Assembly: GCA_027563145.1 (NCBI GenBank)
Contig: CP071306.1
Span: forward strand, 682,001 to 746,000
Length of the DNA stretch: 64,000 bases
Source of the DNA: Halocatena halophila
GTDB lineage: Archaea; Halobacteriota; Halobacteria; Halobacteriales; Haloarculaceae
Direction of reading: 5' to 3'
Shown: positions 50,279-60,134 of the stretch, one piece after another
How positions within the stretch are numbered: the stretch's first letter is position 1
How the letters are laid out: each line of letters begins with the position of its first letter
The notes under the pieces: generated by a model
The model's database searches: none
Told to the model about the DNA's origin: nothing
The model's input: the letters and a program-made list of their open reading frames with translations, nothing else
Made by a program: the position numbers and the translations under genes

Positions 50279-51029
50279 CGACCGCTTGGTCGGTCTGCTT
50301 TGCAGTCAGTGCCAGAAACGCGCGTTCGAGTCCGGCGTCCTCGTCCGCCTTTGCCCGCTGTTTGAGTTCACTCGGCGTTCCCTCGGCGAGCAACCGTCCA
50401 TTGTCGATCACGCCGATCCTGTCGGCAAGCTCGTCGGCGACGGACAATATGTGGGTCGAGAGGAACACCGTCCGTTGCTGGGTGACCAACGATCCGATCG
50501 TGTCCCGGACTGTTCGAGCAGCGCGAGGATCCAGTCCGGATGTCGGTTCGTCCAGCAACACGACCGACGGCTCGTGAACGATTGCCGCGATCAATCCTAC
50601 CTTCTTCATCATCCCCGTCGAGTACGCTCCGATCCGTCGATCCGCATCAGCCAACAGATCGAATCGCGATAGCAACCGTTCGATTCGCTCGTCAGCGAAA
50701 TCGTCGGACAGTCCATGCAACCGGGCGACGTGACGGAGGTGCTCCCAGCCAGTGAGCTCGTCGAACACGGGCGGTTCGGCCGGGAGATATCCAATTCGTT
50801 CGGTGAGTGTTGGCCGGTCCGTGATCGACACACCATCGACGGTCGCAGCTCCGGCTGTCGGCGGTGTCAGCGTCGTTAATAACCGCATCGTTGTGGTCTT
50901 TCCCGCGCCGTTTGGCCCGAGAAATCCGTACACTGACCCCGACGGAATCGACAGCGAGAGATCTGTAATAGCAGTTGTGTCCCCGTATCGTTTCGTGAGA
51001 CCGTCCGTCGTGATCGCTGGGATACTCAC
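50256..51029 (-). CDS. ABC exporter ATP-binding subunit
   Basis: 257 residues. Walker A GPNGAGKTTTMRLL, Q-loop YLPAEPPVFDELTG, signature YSTGMMKKVGL (variant), Walker B VVLLDEPTSGLD, H-loop STHIL. ABC-2/CcmA-type ATPase that drives the membrane subunit encoded next. It is upstream of the permease and both are on the minus strand. Confidence 0.93.
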   Translation of the reverse strand: MSIPAITTDGLTKRYGDTTAITDLSLSIPSGSVYGFLGPNGAGKTTTMRLLTTLTPPTAGAATVDGVSITDRPTLTERIGYLPAEPPVFDELTGWEHLRHVARLHGLSDDFADERIERLLSRFDLLADADRRIGAYSTGMMKKVGLIAAIVHEPSVVLLDEPTSGLDPRAARTVRDTIGSLVTQQRTVFLSTHILSVADELADRIGVIDNGRLLAEGTPSELKQRAKADEDAGLERAFLALTAKQTDQAVDDDTRGQ

Positions 51030-51143
51030 GTCGGTCGGGCCTCCACGATATGTTGTTTCATTGTATCTAAGCCAGAGCCACCACGAGATGATGAGCGTTT
51101 GGCGAACGAAATTTCTATTTGAGATAGTACATAATTGGGTGGG

Positions 51144-52031
51144 TCACGGCATCGCTGTGAGCGAAGCGTCAATCACACCGGCAGTTTCAGAAAGCGTGAC
51201 GGCCAGCAACTCGCGTTCGAGACCAATCTCGAACGATATCGACGCAGGGTCGCTATCCGGTGGGGCAGCCTGGGGATCACTCCGTGCGAACTCCTGTTGC
51301 CACCAGAATCGGTCGTATATCGATCGATCGTGATGGTGATAGAGCAGTCGAAGTTCGGGGAGAGAAACGAGACAGAGCCCGGCGGGAGCGTCAAGGGTGC
51401 TCCCACAGGGTCCACATGGCGCACGAAATCTGAGGGCTCGGTTCGGTGCATCAACCCGTTCGATCGCAGTGTCGATCGGTGAGAAACAGTCCGGGCAGAC
51501 TCCAGTGTGAGCCACCTCAATCGTGTGGAAAAATTCCCGTGTTGCGATGTCGATGACCGGCTCAATCCGCTCCACACGGGCGGCGTTGGGCGCGAGTGCC
51601 CACACGAACAGCTGGTGGTCGTTCGGACAGGACACCTGCAAAACGCCGTTGTCGTATTTGCCAATTGGCCGTCCACTGCAGATCGGACAGCTCGAATCAA
51701 GCTCCGTCGGCCCCACCGTTGCGTGGTCCGTGTACGTGCCACGGACGATCGCGGAGACGACCTGCCCGCCTGCTGCCGTGAGATGATATTGGCCAGCAGC
51801 CGTTTGTTCGACGAACAGCCCACGTAACTGTTCGAGATGATACCGGAACCGGCCCGAGTCTGTAACACCAACACGCTTCCGAAGCGTTGAAAATGGGAGT
51901 CCTGGCCCGTTTGACTGCGATTTGGTCCGGTCACGGTCGGCCAGGGTCTCGATAATACCAACACGTACGGGATCACCGAGCGCAGCAAACGCCTCCGATG
52001 GATCGTTGCCACCCTCTGCTTTCCGTGTCAT
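51144..52031 (-). CDS. ArsR-type winged-helix regulator with Cys-rich C-terminal domain
   Basis: 295 residues from the ATG at 52031. N-terminal winged helix: EAFAALGDPVRVGIIETLADRD, then FSTLRKRVGVTDSGRFRYHLEQL. The C-terminal half contains CPICSGRP, CPNDHQLF, VCPDCFSP and CGPCG motifs, probable zinc ribbons. It sits upstream of the ABC exporter genes on the same strand and could control them. Haloarchaea have several proteins with this fusion. Confidence 0.8.
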   Translation of the reverse strand: MTRKAEGGNDPSEAFAALGDPVRVGIIETLADRDRTKSQSNGPGLPFSTLRKRVGVTDSGRFRYHLEQLRGLFVEQTAAGQYHLTAAGGQVVSAIVRGTYTDHATVGPTELDSSCPICSGRPIGKYDNGVLQVSCPNDHQLFVWALAPNAARVERIEPVIDIATREFFHTIEVAHTGVCPDCFSPIDTAIERVDAPNRALRFRAPCGPCGSTLDAPAGLCLVSLPELRLLYHHHDRSIYDRFWWQQEFARSDPQAAPPDSDPASISFEIGLERELLAVTLSETAGVIDASLTAMP

Positions 52032-52325
52032 GGCAGTCGCTATGTGCTCAGCACTCGTTTCAGTTGGGCTCGATTTATCAGAGATGTCGCTCGAGACCCC
52101 AGAAGACAATACTACAGAAGTGCTGACAAATCCTCCATCACTCGAATGGCAGTGGCCAGACCCACCGATCACTTACACCGAAACTGTATTCTCTACTTGA
52201 CAATGAAAATTATTATCGATGCATACACGCCATCCGTTTCAGGGCAGTAGTTCTGGAGCAATTGCAATTCAATTCGCTGGACTGAACTCTGAGCGTCTTC
52301 ATCGACCGTGGATCTCCTTTCGAGC

Positions 52326-53897
52326 ATGAGCACGCACACATTCGAGATGAGACAGCTCACGGACACAATCCAGGACCATCTTGACGACGAGCGGTTCTGG
52401 CTTGCGCTTGCGCTCGCCATTTCGAGCGTGATCGTGTGGATATACTACACAACGCATCCGTATCCAGCGTACGGTGGCGGCCTCTATCTCGAAATCGTAG
52501 AGACGCTACGTGCAAACAGTTTCCGACCACCACAAACGATCGCTCACTACACCGCCGATGGAATTCCGTTCGCCTATCCGCCGTTGTTGTTCTATGGCTA
52601 TGCGATCGCCGGCGATCTCGGCGTTGATCTCTTTGAGCTGATGCGCATTTTCCCCGGCGTGGTGACGACCGTCGCGCTCATCCCCTACTACTACTTGGCA
52701 CGCGAACTGCTGGGAGATTCGCGCACGGCTGGTGTCGCTACGGTGGCCTACGCCACGATTCCCGCCGCGAGCCAGTGGCACATCACCGGTGGCGGTTTTA
52801 TCCGCGCTCCAGCGCTGTTGCTTTTACTCACCGGCCTCTACTGTAGTGTCAGATTATTCGATACTGGCGGTCGTCGCTGGCTTGGAGGGTCAAGTATGCT
52901 GTTTGGGCTGACGGTGCTCACACACCCACAGTACGCAACGCTGTTCGGAGTGAGTGCTCTGCTCTACTATCTCTGGAACCACCGAACTCGGGTGGGGCTC
53001 GTCCATGGCGCGATCGTCGCTGGGGGTGGACTCCTCATCGCCAGCCCGTGGTGGCTCCGCGTTGTGAGTGTCTACGGAATAACGCCGCTTACGAGCGCAG
53101 CAAGCACCCATGGCGGTCTGTTGAATCCGCCGTGGGTGGTGATTGATCAGCTGCTGGGACCACTGTTCGGGTGGCCGACGATGGCGATTGTCCACCTCGT
53201 GCTACTTTGTAGCTGTGTCTATGCACTCATCAAACGACAATCGTTCGTGTTGGTGTGGCTCCTCGTTGTGGCGCAGTACTCTGGGGCCCCTCGATACTGC
53301 TTCATTCCCGGAGCGTTGCTCATTGGAGCGCTACTCGCGGAGTTCGTACCCCAGGCGTACAATCGATGGACTGCGCCGGAGTCAGTATCTACAGGAGCTT
53401 TCGCCTGGGGGATTGGGCTACTCATCTGTCTCGGAGCCGCTGGTGGGGCAATGTACGGTGGGATCGCCGTCGCCCCCACCGGCTATGCGCCGTACATCTC
53501 CAGCGATGATGTTACTGCCATGGGATGGGTCCGTGAGGAAACAGCCCCTGGAGACGAGTTCGTCGTTGTCGGCGACGTAGCAGACTGGTTCCCACATTAT
53601 GCAGAGCGCACCTCTCTCGTCAGTCCGTGGGGGGCCGAATGGGTACCCGGACAGTATTCTCACCACAATGAAATGACGGCTGCACTTGTTGCATGTAAGC
53701 GTGCAAACTGTCTCTCCGACGTTCTCGCCAATTATTCACTCTCACCCGAATATCTGTACGTTCCGAACGGGCGGGTGACTGCAGGCGGATTCGATTACCA
53801 ACAGCCACCAACAATGCGACAGTCACTCGCCGCAAGTGATCGATATCGAATCGTCTACACCAATCCCGATGTGACAATTGTCGGCGTCAATTCATAA
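52326..53897 (+). CDS. Large polytopic membrane protein (GT-C-like)
   Basis: 523 residues. About eleven transmembrane helices; after the first helix comes an exposed loop HPYPAYGGGLYLEIVETLRANSF and FAYPPLLFYGYAI, the kind seen in GT-C glycosyltransferases (ArnT/PMT/AglB-type). A periplasmic-side C-terminal soluble domain (GWVREETAPGDEFVVVGDVADWFPHYAERTSL) follows. It likely transfers a sugar from a lipid carrier at the outer face of the membrane. Catalytic Asp cannot be pinned down, so the call is moderate. Confidence 0.65.
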   Translation: MSTHTFEMRQLTDTIQDHLDDERFWLALALAISSVIVWIYYTTHPYPAYGGGLYLEIVETLRANSFRPPQTIAHYTADGIPFAYPPLLFYGYAIAGDLGVDLFELMRIFPGVVTTVALIPYYYLARELLGDSRTAGVATVAYATIPAASQWHITGGGFIRAPALLLLLTGLYCSVRLFDTGGRRWLGGSSMLFGLTVLTHPQYATLFGVSALLYYLWNHRTRVGLVHGAIVAGGGLLIASPWWLRVVSVYGITPLTSAASTHGGLLNPPWVVIDQLLGPLFGWPTMAIVHLVLLCSCVYALIKRQSFVLVWLLVVAQYSGAPRYCFIPGALLIGALLAEFVPQAYNRWTAPESVSTGAFAWGIGLLICLGAAGGAMYGGIAVAPTGYAPYISSDDVTAMGWVREETAPGDEFVVVGDVADWFPHYAERTSLVSPWGAEWVPGQYSHHNEMTAALVACKRANCLSDVLANYSLSPEYLYVPNGRVTAGGFDYQQPPTMRQSLAASDRYRIVYTNPDVTIVGVNS

Positions 53898-54022
53898 TAC
53901 CGATAGTTCATAAAAGCAATATTAGTCAACTAGATAAACAATATTGAGTTCTGAGATGAATGCGGAGAACTACCCGAGATCGACCACAAAATGTATATAA
54001 CCGTTACGTGACAGTATGGTCG

Positions 54023-54613
54023 ATGGTTCGGAAAATCGATGCTGTCACCATTTTAGTCATTATACTGATACTACTTTCTGGTTGTTCTGAAAATAAACCA
54101 ACAGGATCAGTGATGACGCCAACGGACAGTGCTGAAACGACACCATTCGATCACACATCAACAAAGCTGGCGGACCAGACAGCAACTTCGACGGCGGCAA
54201 AAACACAATCAGGGTCCGCAGATCCGTCCGTAACCCCAACACACACGACAACAGGTACACCGATCAGGACAGTCTCTCCAGTACAGACAACGGATACAGG
54301 GAATCTAACGGGGACACCAGTTGGAACGGAGGCCAATAACACACCCGAGCGGACACCGACAGTTGCGCCAACAACAACGGAGGCGACGACAGCGACCGAA
54401 ACAGCCACTCCAACAGCAACATCTACACAAACGGAGACCACGGACACACCTGTTGTGACGCCAACACCCAGCGGAAACGAAAGTGATCCGTACGACTGTT
54501 CGGATTTCGATAGCTGGCAGGCGGCACAGGAAGTTCTCGATTCCACACCTGGCGACCCTTCGGAACTCGACGAGAACGACAACGGAATTGCCTGTGAAAG
54601 CCTTCGGGAGTAG
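54023..54613 (+). CDS. Lipoprotein with Excalibur domain
   Basis: 196 residues. Signal with lipobox ILLSGCSENKP near residue 17-24, so it is likely lipid-anchored outside. A ~120-residue Thr/Pro-rich linker (likely O-glycosylated) leads to the C-terminal Excalibur domain YDCSDFDSWQAAQEVLD...LDENDNGIACESL with two Cys and the DxDxNGxxC calcium-type loop. A longer frame upstream to 53960 is less likely, as the lipobox would be far in. It follows the membrane GT-like gene. Confidence 0.82.
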   Translation: MVRKIDAVTILVIILILLSGCSENKPTGSVMTPTDSAETTPFDHTSTKLADQTATSTAAKTQSGSADPSVTPTHTTTGTPIRTVSPVQTTDTGNLTGTPVGTEANNTPERTPTVAPTTTEATTATETATPTATSTQTETTDTPVVTPTPSGNESDPYDCSDFDSWQAAQEVLDSTPGDPSELDENDNGIACESLRE

Positions 54614-54794
54614 GCTTTAGGTCATCTCAAGTTCATTCGGTGCGGGTTGTGACCGTTCGGCTGGCAATCTGCCGGGACCTCATCGACCGGAACTGATAGC
54701 ACGGCGACCAGCCCTGCATTGGGCCAGGCACCTAGAAGGCGGTTGGGGGTGGAATGACCGCCGCCGGTGGGAGAACGAACCAGTAGCACCAGAA

Positions 54795-56051
54795 TCAACC
54801 ACCCTCGGTATCAGCCACAGCTTGCAAGCCAAGGGTCCGTTTTTCACAGCGGTTCACTGGAGGGAGTCGTCTGATACCAGGATGAGCGAAAAAGAAACAG
54901 CCAATGGCGATTGACAACACGCCAACACCATACAGCGCTGTGGGCGGCGAGAACTGCCCGGCAACAATTCCGCCAAGTAGGCTCCCAAGCGGCGCAACTC
55001 CGGAGAGACAGGATCGAATCAACGCGCTCACGCGGCCCAGCAACTGCTCTGCGACCACACTCTGTACCATCGTGGTGAAAATCACGGTGAACGCACCACC
55101 AGGAAGTGAACTGGCGAACAACAACAGCGCCGTTGGGGTGAGTTCGGAGACGCCCACTGCCACGAGCAACAACGCACCATTTGCGATGGTCGACCCGATT
55201 GCGAGCGTGCCTAATGAGTGAGAGTCGAGCACTGATGCCCCAGCTGCCCCGAGGATCCCACCGAGACCGATCGCACCAACAAACACACCATACGCCACCG
55301 GCCCGCCGACGGTTGACGCGTACGCGGGCAAAATCACCGACACTGCAGCTGCACCCAGATTGCTCATCGCTAATCCACCCAGCAACACCAGAAGAGTAGA
55401 CCCACGAACGTACGAAACTCCATCACGCAGCGCTGTGCTATAGCTATCGATTGATCGAGATGAATTTCGAATCGGCTCGCCATCGGAGATTGCAATGCCC
55501 CGAAAACAGATTGCTGCTATGACAAAGGTGCCGGCATCAATTAGATACAGCCCAATTGGACCAATGATCCCAATAAGTAGTCCACCAACTGCGTTGGCGA
55601 TCGCATCGACGGTTCGCAATGAGGTTGAAAACAGCGAATTCGCCCGTGTGAGTGCATCTTCCGAAACAATCCGCGGGAGTGAGGCGGTCTGTGCGGGATA
55701 CACGAATCCGTTGACGGTGTACAACACCGGGATGACAGTGAGTATGAGCCATACTGGCTGCTGACCGGAGAGTGCTACAACTGGGATGATCAGTACACCA
55801 ACACAGTTGACACCCTGTGACCACAGGAGGATCGACCGGAGCGGCCACCGATCAACGAGCGGACCGACAAAGACACTCAGCAAATCCGGGAGTCGAATGA
55901 GTGCGCCACCAATCGCAGTGTACACTGGCGAGTGAGTCAGCTCCCAGAGCAACCACATCGTAGCTATATAGTACAGGCTATCACCGCAGTCCGTACTCAC
56001 CCGACCAGCGAACAACCGAACGAACGTTCCATTTTGGAGTAGATCGCGCAC
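54795..56051 (-). CDS. MFS-family transporter
   Basis: 418 residues with 11-12 transmembrane helices. It starts FVRLFAGRVSTDCGDSLYYIATMWLLWE, the first helix of the MFS drug exporter (MFS_3/NarK-like) group, followed by VGPLVDRWPLRSILLWSQ (the loop 2-3 motif) and LVFPAQTASLPRIV-like (here FVYPAQTASLPRIV). Macrolide-efflux-like proteins have this pattern. Substrate unknown. The 180-bp gap to the lipoprotein gene has no other feature. Confidence 0.85.
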   Translation of the reverse strand: MRDLLQNGTFVRLFAGRVSTDCGDSLYYIATMWLLWELTHSPVYTAIGGALIRLPDLLSVFVGPLVDRWPLRSILLWSQGVNCVGVLIIPVVALSGQQPVWLILTVIPVLYTVNGFVYPAQTASLPRIVSEDALTRANSLFSTSLRTVDAIANAVGGLLIGIIGPIGLYLIDAGTFVIAAICFRGIAISDGEPIRNSSRSIDSYSTALRDGVSYVRGSTLLVLLGGLAMSNLGAAAVSVILPAYASTVGGPVAYGVFVGAIGLGGILGAAGASVLDSHSLGTLAIGSTIANGALLLVAVGVSELTPTALLLFASSLPGGAFTVIFTTMVQSVVAEQLLGRVSALIRSCLSGVAPLGSLLGGIVAGQFSPPTALYGVGVLSIAIGCFFFAHPGIRRLPPVNRCEKRTLGLQAVADTEGG

Positions 56052-56192
56052 AGCGGTCGCTCTCTCCCTGACGCATTAAATGTAATCTGAATAATATTTC
56101 TGTGTATTCCGAAACAGAAGCGCATTTCTGTCAGCTGATCGTTTCGTTGGCGACACCACCCTTTCCTTGCTGGCTGGCGTAGTATTCATGCT

Positions 56193-56486
56193 ATGTCAGA
56201 CGACCCGTTCGATGACCTCGACGTTCCCGACGATCCGCTGGCGGATCTCGATCGTGCGACCCAGCAACTCACGTTGCGAACGGAGCGTCGACGATACGAC
56301 AAGCCCGTCGTCATCATCGAGGGGTTCGAGGGAAACACGGATCTCGAAGACCTCGCGAGTGAGCTGAAATCGGCACTTGGCACCGGCGGGACCGTGACAG
56401 ACGGGACCATCGAGCTCCAGGGCGACCATAAAGCCCGGGTGAAAACACTCCTCGAGGAGCGTGGCTTCCAGATCGATTCGGCGTGA
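56193..56486 (+). CDS. Translation initiation factor aIF1/SUI1 family
   Basis: 97 residues. The SUI1 domain is complete: VVIIEGFEGNTDLEDLASELKSALGTGGTVTDGTIELQGDHKARVKTLLEERGF, with the conserved GTGGT and QGDHKARV. The N-terminal tail is acidic. It helps set the start-codon choice on the small subunit. Confidence 0.93.
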   Translation: MSDDPFDDLDVPDDPLADLDRATQQLTLRTERRRYDKPVVIIEGFEGNTDLEDLASELKSALGTGGTVTDGTIELQGDHKARVKTLLEERGFQIDSA

Positions 56487-56505
56487 TATGTAGGGCAACG
56501 AGCGT

Positions 56506-56874
56506 TCAGTTCGACCGACCGAGCGCCAATCCGTTGGGCCGGTCAATAGCATTGATGAGCCGATAGCTCACGAGCGCGGTGATGAGCACACCGTCGAGGA
56601 GGCTGTTGGCAAACGGATTCTCGTTGTTCAGAGCCAGCCATATCATCACGATCGCGGAAACAGTGACCGCCCATCCACACCATCGGGTGGATCTCATGCT
56701 CGATTCGGAGATCATGCAGCCTCCGAAGACGGCCCCACTGACTGGAAGCAATACGACCGCAAGTTCGATGGCCATCTGGTCGCCGGTGAGCTGATGAATT
56801 CCAATAAGCCCACACAATCCGACAAAACAGGCCAGACAGAGGAGACGAAGGCGAGTGGCGGAGACCGTGACCAT
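56506..56874 (-). CDS. Hypothetical four-helix membrane protein
   Basis: 122 residues from the ATG at 56874, other starts at 56895 or 56910. It has four hydrophobic helices (LRLLCLACFVGLCGLIG, MAIELAVVLLPVSGAVF, GWAVTVSAIVMIWLAL, LLDGVLITALVSY). The family is unknown. It is convergent with the SUI1 gene, 19 bp apart. Confidence 0.55.
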   Translation of the reverse strand: MVTVSATRLRLLCLACFVGLCGLIGIHQLTGDQMAIELAVVLLPVSGAVFGGCMISESSMRSTRWCGWAVTVSAIVMIWLALNNENPFANSLLDGVLITALVSYRLINAIDRPNGLALGRSN

Positions 56875-56921
56875 ACGCGCACGTATGAGTCGCATTCGAA
56901 AAGAACCCATCGCATCAATGG

Positions 56922-57617
56922 CTACAGGGCAGACAACAGTACCGTCGACACAGCACCGACGGCCTGCTCCCAGAGCGAGATGCCGGTGAACACCGCAAGT
57001 AGCGTATCGCCACCGAAAAAGGCGAACAGCACCGCACCAACGTAATGGGCCGTCCGAAGATCGAACCGGTGGGAAAACCGATGGAAGAAGTACGCGTTCG
57101 CGAGGCTGATCGGAACGATCGCCAGCATCTCTCCGATCCAGATTGCTGACGTGGCCCCATACTGGGCCGCAAGCCCGATCGTGATCAGCTGGGTCTTATC
57201 ACCGAACTCACCGGCAGACATCAGGGTAAACACTGAGAGGAACTGCCCAACTGGACCGCCAACTGAGCGGCCGAACAGCTCGAATTCTCCGGTGATCTCC
57301 GGGATGGCCTGACTGCCGCCGTCGGTTTCGAGGGTCCGACGGTCTGGTGCGGACGTGAACAACACCACGGCAAAGAACAAAAATAACCCTGCCGTGAGCA
57401 GATCGAGAACTACGGCCGGAAACAGTCCCTGGAGCGCGTGCCCAAAGAGTATTTCCAGAACGGTCCACGCGCCAAACGCGGTGCTCGCGGCACCCACAAC
57501 GAGCAACGGCCGATACCGTGTGGCCAGTCCGGCGATGATAAACTGCCCTTTCTCACCCGGAAGCACCGTCAGCTGTGCAATCGCTGCAATCGCGACGAGC
57601 TCAATGAATCCAGTCAT
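56922..57617 (-). CDS. GDT1/TMEM165-family (UPF0016) transporter
   Basis: 231 residues, six transmembrane helices with the twin repeat of the family. The second signature SAGEFGDKTQLITIG (ExGDKTQ) is intact; the first is VLPGEKGQFIIAG (E-x-G-x-K), altered at the usual Asp. It probably moves Mn2+ or Ca2+ across the cytoplasmic membrane. ATG at 57617 begins MTGFIELVAIAAIAQLTVLPGEKG, so the upstream residues of the longer frame are discounted. Confidence 0.85.
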   Translation of the reverse strand: MTGFIELVAIAAIAQLTVLPGEKGQFIIAGLATRYRPLLVVGAASTAFGAWTVLEILFGHALQGLFPAVVLDLLTAGLFLFFAVVLFTSAPDRRTLETDGGSQAIPEITGEFELFGRSVGGPVGQFLSVFTLMSAGEFGDKTQLITIGLAAQYGATSAIWIGEMLAIVPISLANAYFFHRFSHRFDLRTAHYVGAVLFAFFGGDTLLAVFTGISLWEQAVGAVSTVLLSAL

Positions 57618-57826
57618 AGCGTCACCACCGCCTCCAAAGCGCACACACCACGGCCGCTGGGGTATGCCGGTACACTCCCCACTCATCAGTCAGTAGCCCA
57701 TCCATCACGGTTGGATAATTAGACTCGTCTAAGTTATTTGTTGTGGAGTCCTCATTCATCCATCGTGGTAAAATAATACGCGCCTGGAACGGAAACGTTA
57801 CTGTGACGGTACTAGAACGGTCGTGC

Positions 57827-58102
57827 ATGGGCATTGGATTCCCATGGTACGATAGCGCGCTGCTCGTGGGCGTGATTTTTCTGTTGGGTGCGCTTTCGTT
57901 CAGCGACGAATCACCGGTCCGCAAGCGGAGTCTCTGTGGTTTCAGTGTGGTCGTCTGTTGTTCGGTTCTTATTCGACACGTTCCACCAGACGCACCAGTC
58001 CTGCTGGGTGGACTCCTCACAGCGATGTGCGTTGGCCTCGGTGTCGGTATCTATTACGGTGTACACGAGCGGAACGCCGTCGATCTGTTTCTCCCACAAT
58101 GA
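57827..58102 (+). CDS. Hypothetical membrane protein
   Basis: 91 residues from the ATG at 57827, three hydrophobic helices: WYDSALLVGVIFLLGALSF, FSVVVCCSVLIRHV, and VLLGGLLTAMCVGLGVGIYYG. An earlier in-frame start at 57743 is less likely because its residues lie in the promoter region. Unknown function; it is convergent with the next regulator, 8 bp apart. Confidence 0.55.
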   Translation: MGIGFPWYDSALLVGVIFLLGALSFSDESPVRKRSLCGFSVVVCCSVLIRHVPPDAPVLLGGLLTAMCVGLGVGIYYGVHERNAVDLFLPQ

Positions 58103-58110
58103 GTCGCTCG

Positions 58111-58902
58111 CTAGGCTATCGATGATCGATCGAGGGGGCGGCTATTTTCCCAGTGTGATTCGAACTGCTGGACTGCCCACGATCTGACGGTTGCATCATC
58201 AGTATCGATCGACGCCCTGAGAACACCGTCGTCATCACGAACGAGCAGATGGACCGTCTCATCGGCCACCGTTACGGCAAGCGGGATTGTAGCATCTGTA
58301 ACGCGAATGCTGGCTCCATCAGCCTCGATTAGTGCTATCAGTAGCTCTCGCAGTTCGGATTCGCCAGACAGTGCTTCGATCGCCAACGGCGAGAGCACAG
58401 CGTCGAAGGTGAACGTGCCATCGGTAACCCGCTGGACGACCAGCTCCAGACTCCGTTCGTTGAAGGCAAACGAGAACGCCTGGATTTCATCAGCCGTCCG
58501 TTCGAGCTCAAGGAGTCGACCAACTGGTGCGTCGGGTCGCGTGGCCGATGGGAGGACAACGGTCGCATCGACAAGTCTGCCCAACGGAAATGACAGCCGA
58601 TCAGTGGGGAGATGCTCAACGACCGGACGGAGATCAGCCTCTAGTTCCAGCAGGTCGAGAAACTCGGTGAGCCCCTCGGCAAGCAGTTCGCCCGTTGCGG
58701 TGGCAACGTACTGACCATCTCGCCGCGTGATCCACGATCGGTCCACAAAATCGCGAAGAATCCGACTGAGCGTTGCCTGTGAAACGCCCGTCGCCGTGGC
58801 GAGCGATGATCGCGTGTGTCCTTCGTTGGCAAGCAACCGCAAGACAGCAATCCGATTCTCAGAACGGACGAGAAATTCGATCTCTTCTAGCGTCTCCTCC
58901 AT
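58111..58902 (-). CDS. HTH transcriptional regulator
   Basis: 263 residues from ATG at 58902. N-terminal winged helix: FLVRSENRIAVLRLLANEGHTRSSLATATGVSQATLSRILRDFVDRSWITRRDGQYVAT. The C-terminal 180 residues are a ligand-binding-like domain (ADEIQAFSFAFNERSLELVV). Haloarchaea have many such proteins; signal unknown. The residues upstream in the longer frame are not typical. Confidence 0.8.
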   Translation of the reverse strand: MEETLEEIEFLVRSENRIAVLRLLANEGHTRSSLATATGVSQATLSRILRDFVDRSWITRRDGQYVATATGELLAEGLTEFLDLLELEADLRPVVEHLPTDRLSFPLGRLVDATVVLPSATRPDAPVGRLLELERTADEIQAFSFAFNERSLELVVQRVTDGTFTFDAVLSPLAIEALSGESELRELLIALIEADGASIRVTDATIPLAVTVADETVHLLVRDDDGVLRASIDTDDATVRSWAVQQFESHWENSRPLDRSSIA

Positions 58903-59053
58903 ACCCACTGTCAGCGATCCGGTCGGAAAACCGTTTTCACACCCTGAAATGGTTTCACACCCTGTCTTCCGGTCGACTCCGTGCGAGCATTTCTCCTTAT
59001 GTAACAATTTCCAAACAGAACTATCCCCCCATCAGTGCCTACGTTTAGACGAC

Positions 59054-59134
59054 ATGGAACACACAGACTATGGGCGCCACCCCCACGACGATGGGTGCTG
59101 TGGCTGGCCCGCAGACACTGGAGGTGGTGGCTGA
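59054..59134 (+). CDS. 26-residue His/Cys-rich leader peptide ORF
   Basis: Reads MEHTDYGRHPHDDGCCGWPADTGGGG: His/Asp-rich, a CC pair, Gly end. Its TGA ends one base before the ATG of the DMT transporter at 59135, so translation is directly coupled. No family recognised. It may be a leader peptide or metal-binding peptide that controls the transporter, or an accidental frame. Confidence 0.35.
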   Translation: MEHTDYGRHPHDDGCCGWPADTGGGG

Positions 59135-60061
59135 ATGGATCGGCGGGCGATAGTGTTTTTCGTCCTCACGAGCGTCTTCTTCGGCGGAACGTTTGTGGGG
59201 GCAAAAGCCGGACTCACAGCGGTGCCACCGCTGTTGTTGCTCGGCCTTCGTTTCGATGTCGCCGCAATCGTCCTCGGCGGATACGTTCTCTGGCGGTATT
59301 CGCCGTCAGCACTCCGTCCTCGGACACGAGACGATCTCGTTGGAATTCTTGCGACGGGATTCGTCGCGGTCGGTGTGACCAACGCGCTGATTTTCGTCGG
59401 CCAACAGTACGTCACAAGCGGCGTGTCATCGATCATCACCAGCCTGAATCCAATTCTCACGCCCGTGTTCGCAGCGGCACTCGTGGCTGACGAAGAGCTG
59501 TCGCGTCGAGGTGCATTCGGCATGCTGATCGGTCTCGTTGGCGTTGCGCTCGTCGTCTCACCTGATCCAGCCCAGCTCATGGGCGGCGCTATTCTCGGGA
59601 AGATGCTGGTGTTCGGCGCAGCGATAACGGGCGCGCTCGGGAGCGTCCTCATTCGGTGGGCAGACAGTGATCTCTCCGCCTCGATTCGAACGGCGTGGGG
59701 AGTTCCAATCGCGGCCGTCTTCGTGCACCTGCTGAGCCTCCGCGCAGATGAATCGGTTGCAAGCGTCGTCTGGTCCCCCACTGCAATCGCATCGATCGTC
59801 TATCTCGGCGTCTTTGCCGGCGGTGTGGCGTACATTACCTACTTCACGCTGATAGACACTACCGGCGTGATCCGTGCGAATCTCGTCTTCTATCTCGTGC
59901 CAGTCGTCGCCGCTCTCGGCGGGTGGCTCTTGCTGGGCGAATCGCTCACGATGGTCGCTATCGTCGGCTTTTTCGTCATCTTCGCCGGCTTTGCGGTGAT
60001 TGGCAGCGAAGAGCTGTCATACGGAGACCTCGAGCGATCAATGAGTCGACTCGCGAGTTAA
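59135..60061 (+). CDS. EamA/DMT-superfamily transporter
   Basis: 308 residues, ten transmembrane helices in two EamA repeats. Repeat 1: FVLTSVFFGGTFVGAKAGLTAVPPLLLLGLRFDVAAIVLGGYVLW. Repeat 2: GAAITGALGSVLIRWADSDLSA. Closing residues LVFYLVPVVAALGGWLLLGESLT is the family's end motif. A metabolite exporter of unknown substrate. The start follows directly after a small open frame. Confidence 0.9.
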   Translation: MDRRAIVFFVLTSVFFGGTFVGAKAGLTAVPPLLLLGLRFDVAAIVLGGYVLWRYSPSALRPRTRDDLVGILATGFVAVGVTNALIFVGQQYVTSGVSSIITSLNPILTPVFAAALVADEELSRRGAFGMLIGLVGVALVVSPDPAQLMGGAILGKMLVFGAAITGALGSVLIRWADSDLSASIRTAWGVPIAAVFVHLLSLRADESVASVVWSPTAIASIVYLGVFAGGVAYITYFTLIDTTGVIRANLVFYLVPVVAALGGWLLLGESLTMVAIVGFFVIFAGFAVIGSEELSYGDLERSMSRLAS

Positions 60062-60134
60062 TTGCCCACCGGAGTTCGTTGGTATCCGTGTTGCTATCAA
60101 ATCCCTTATCGAAGCGTCGATCAAACGCCATCGT

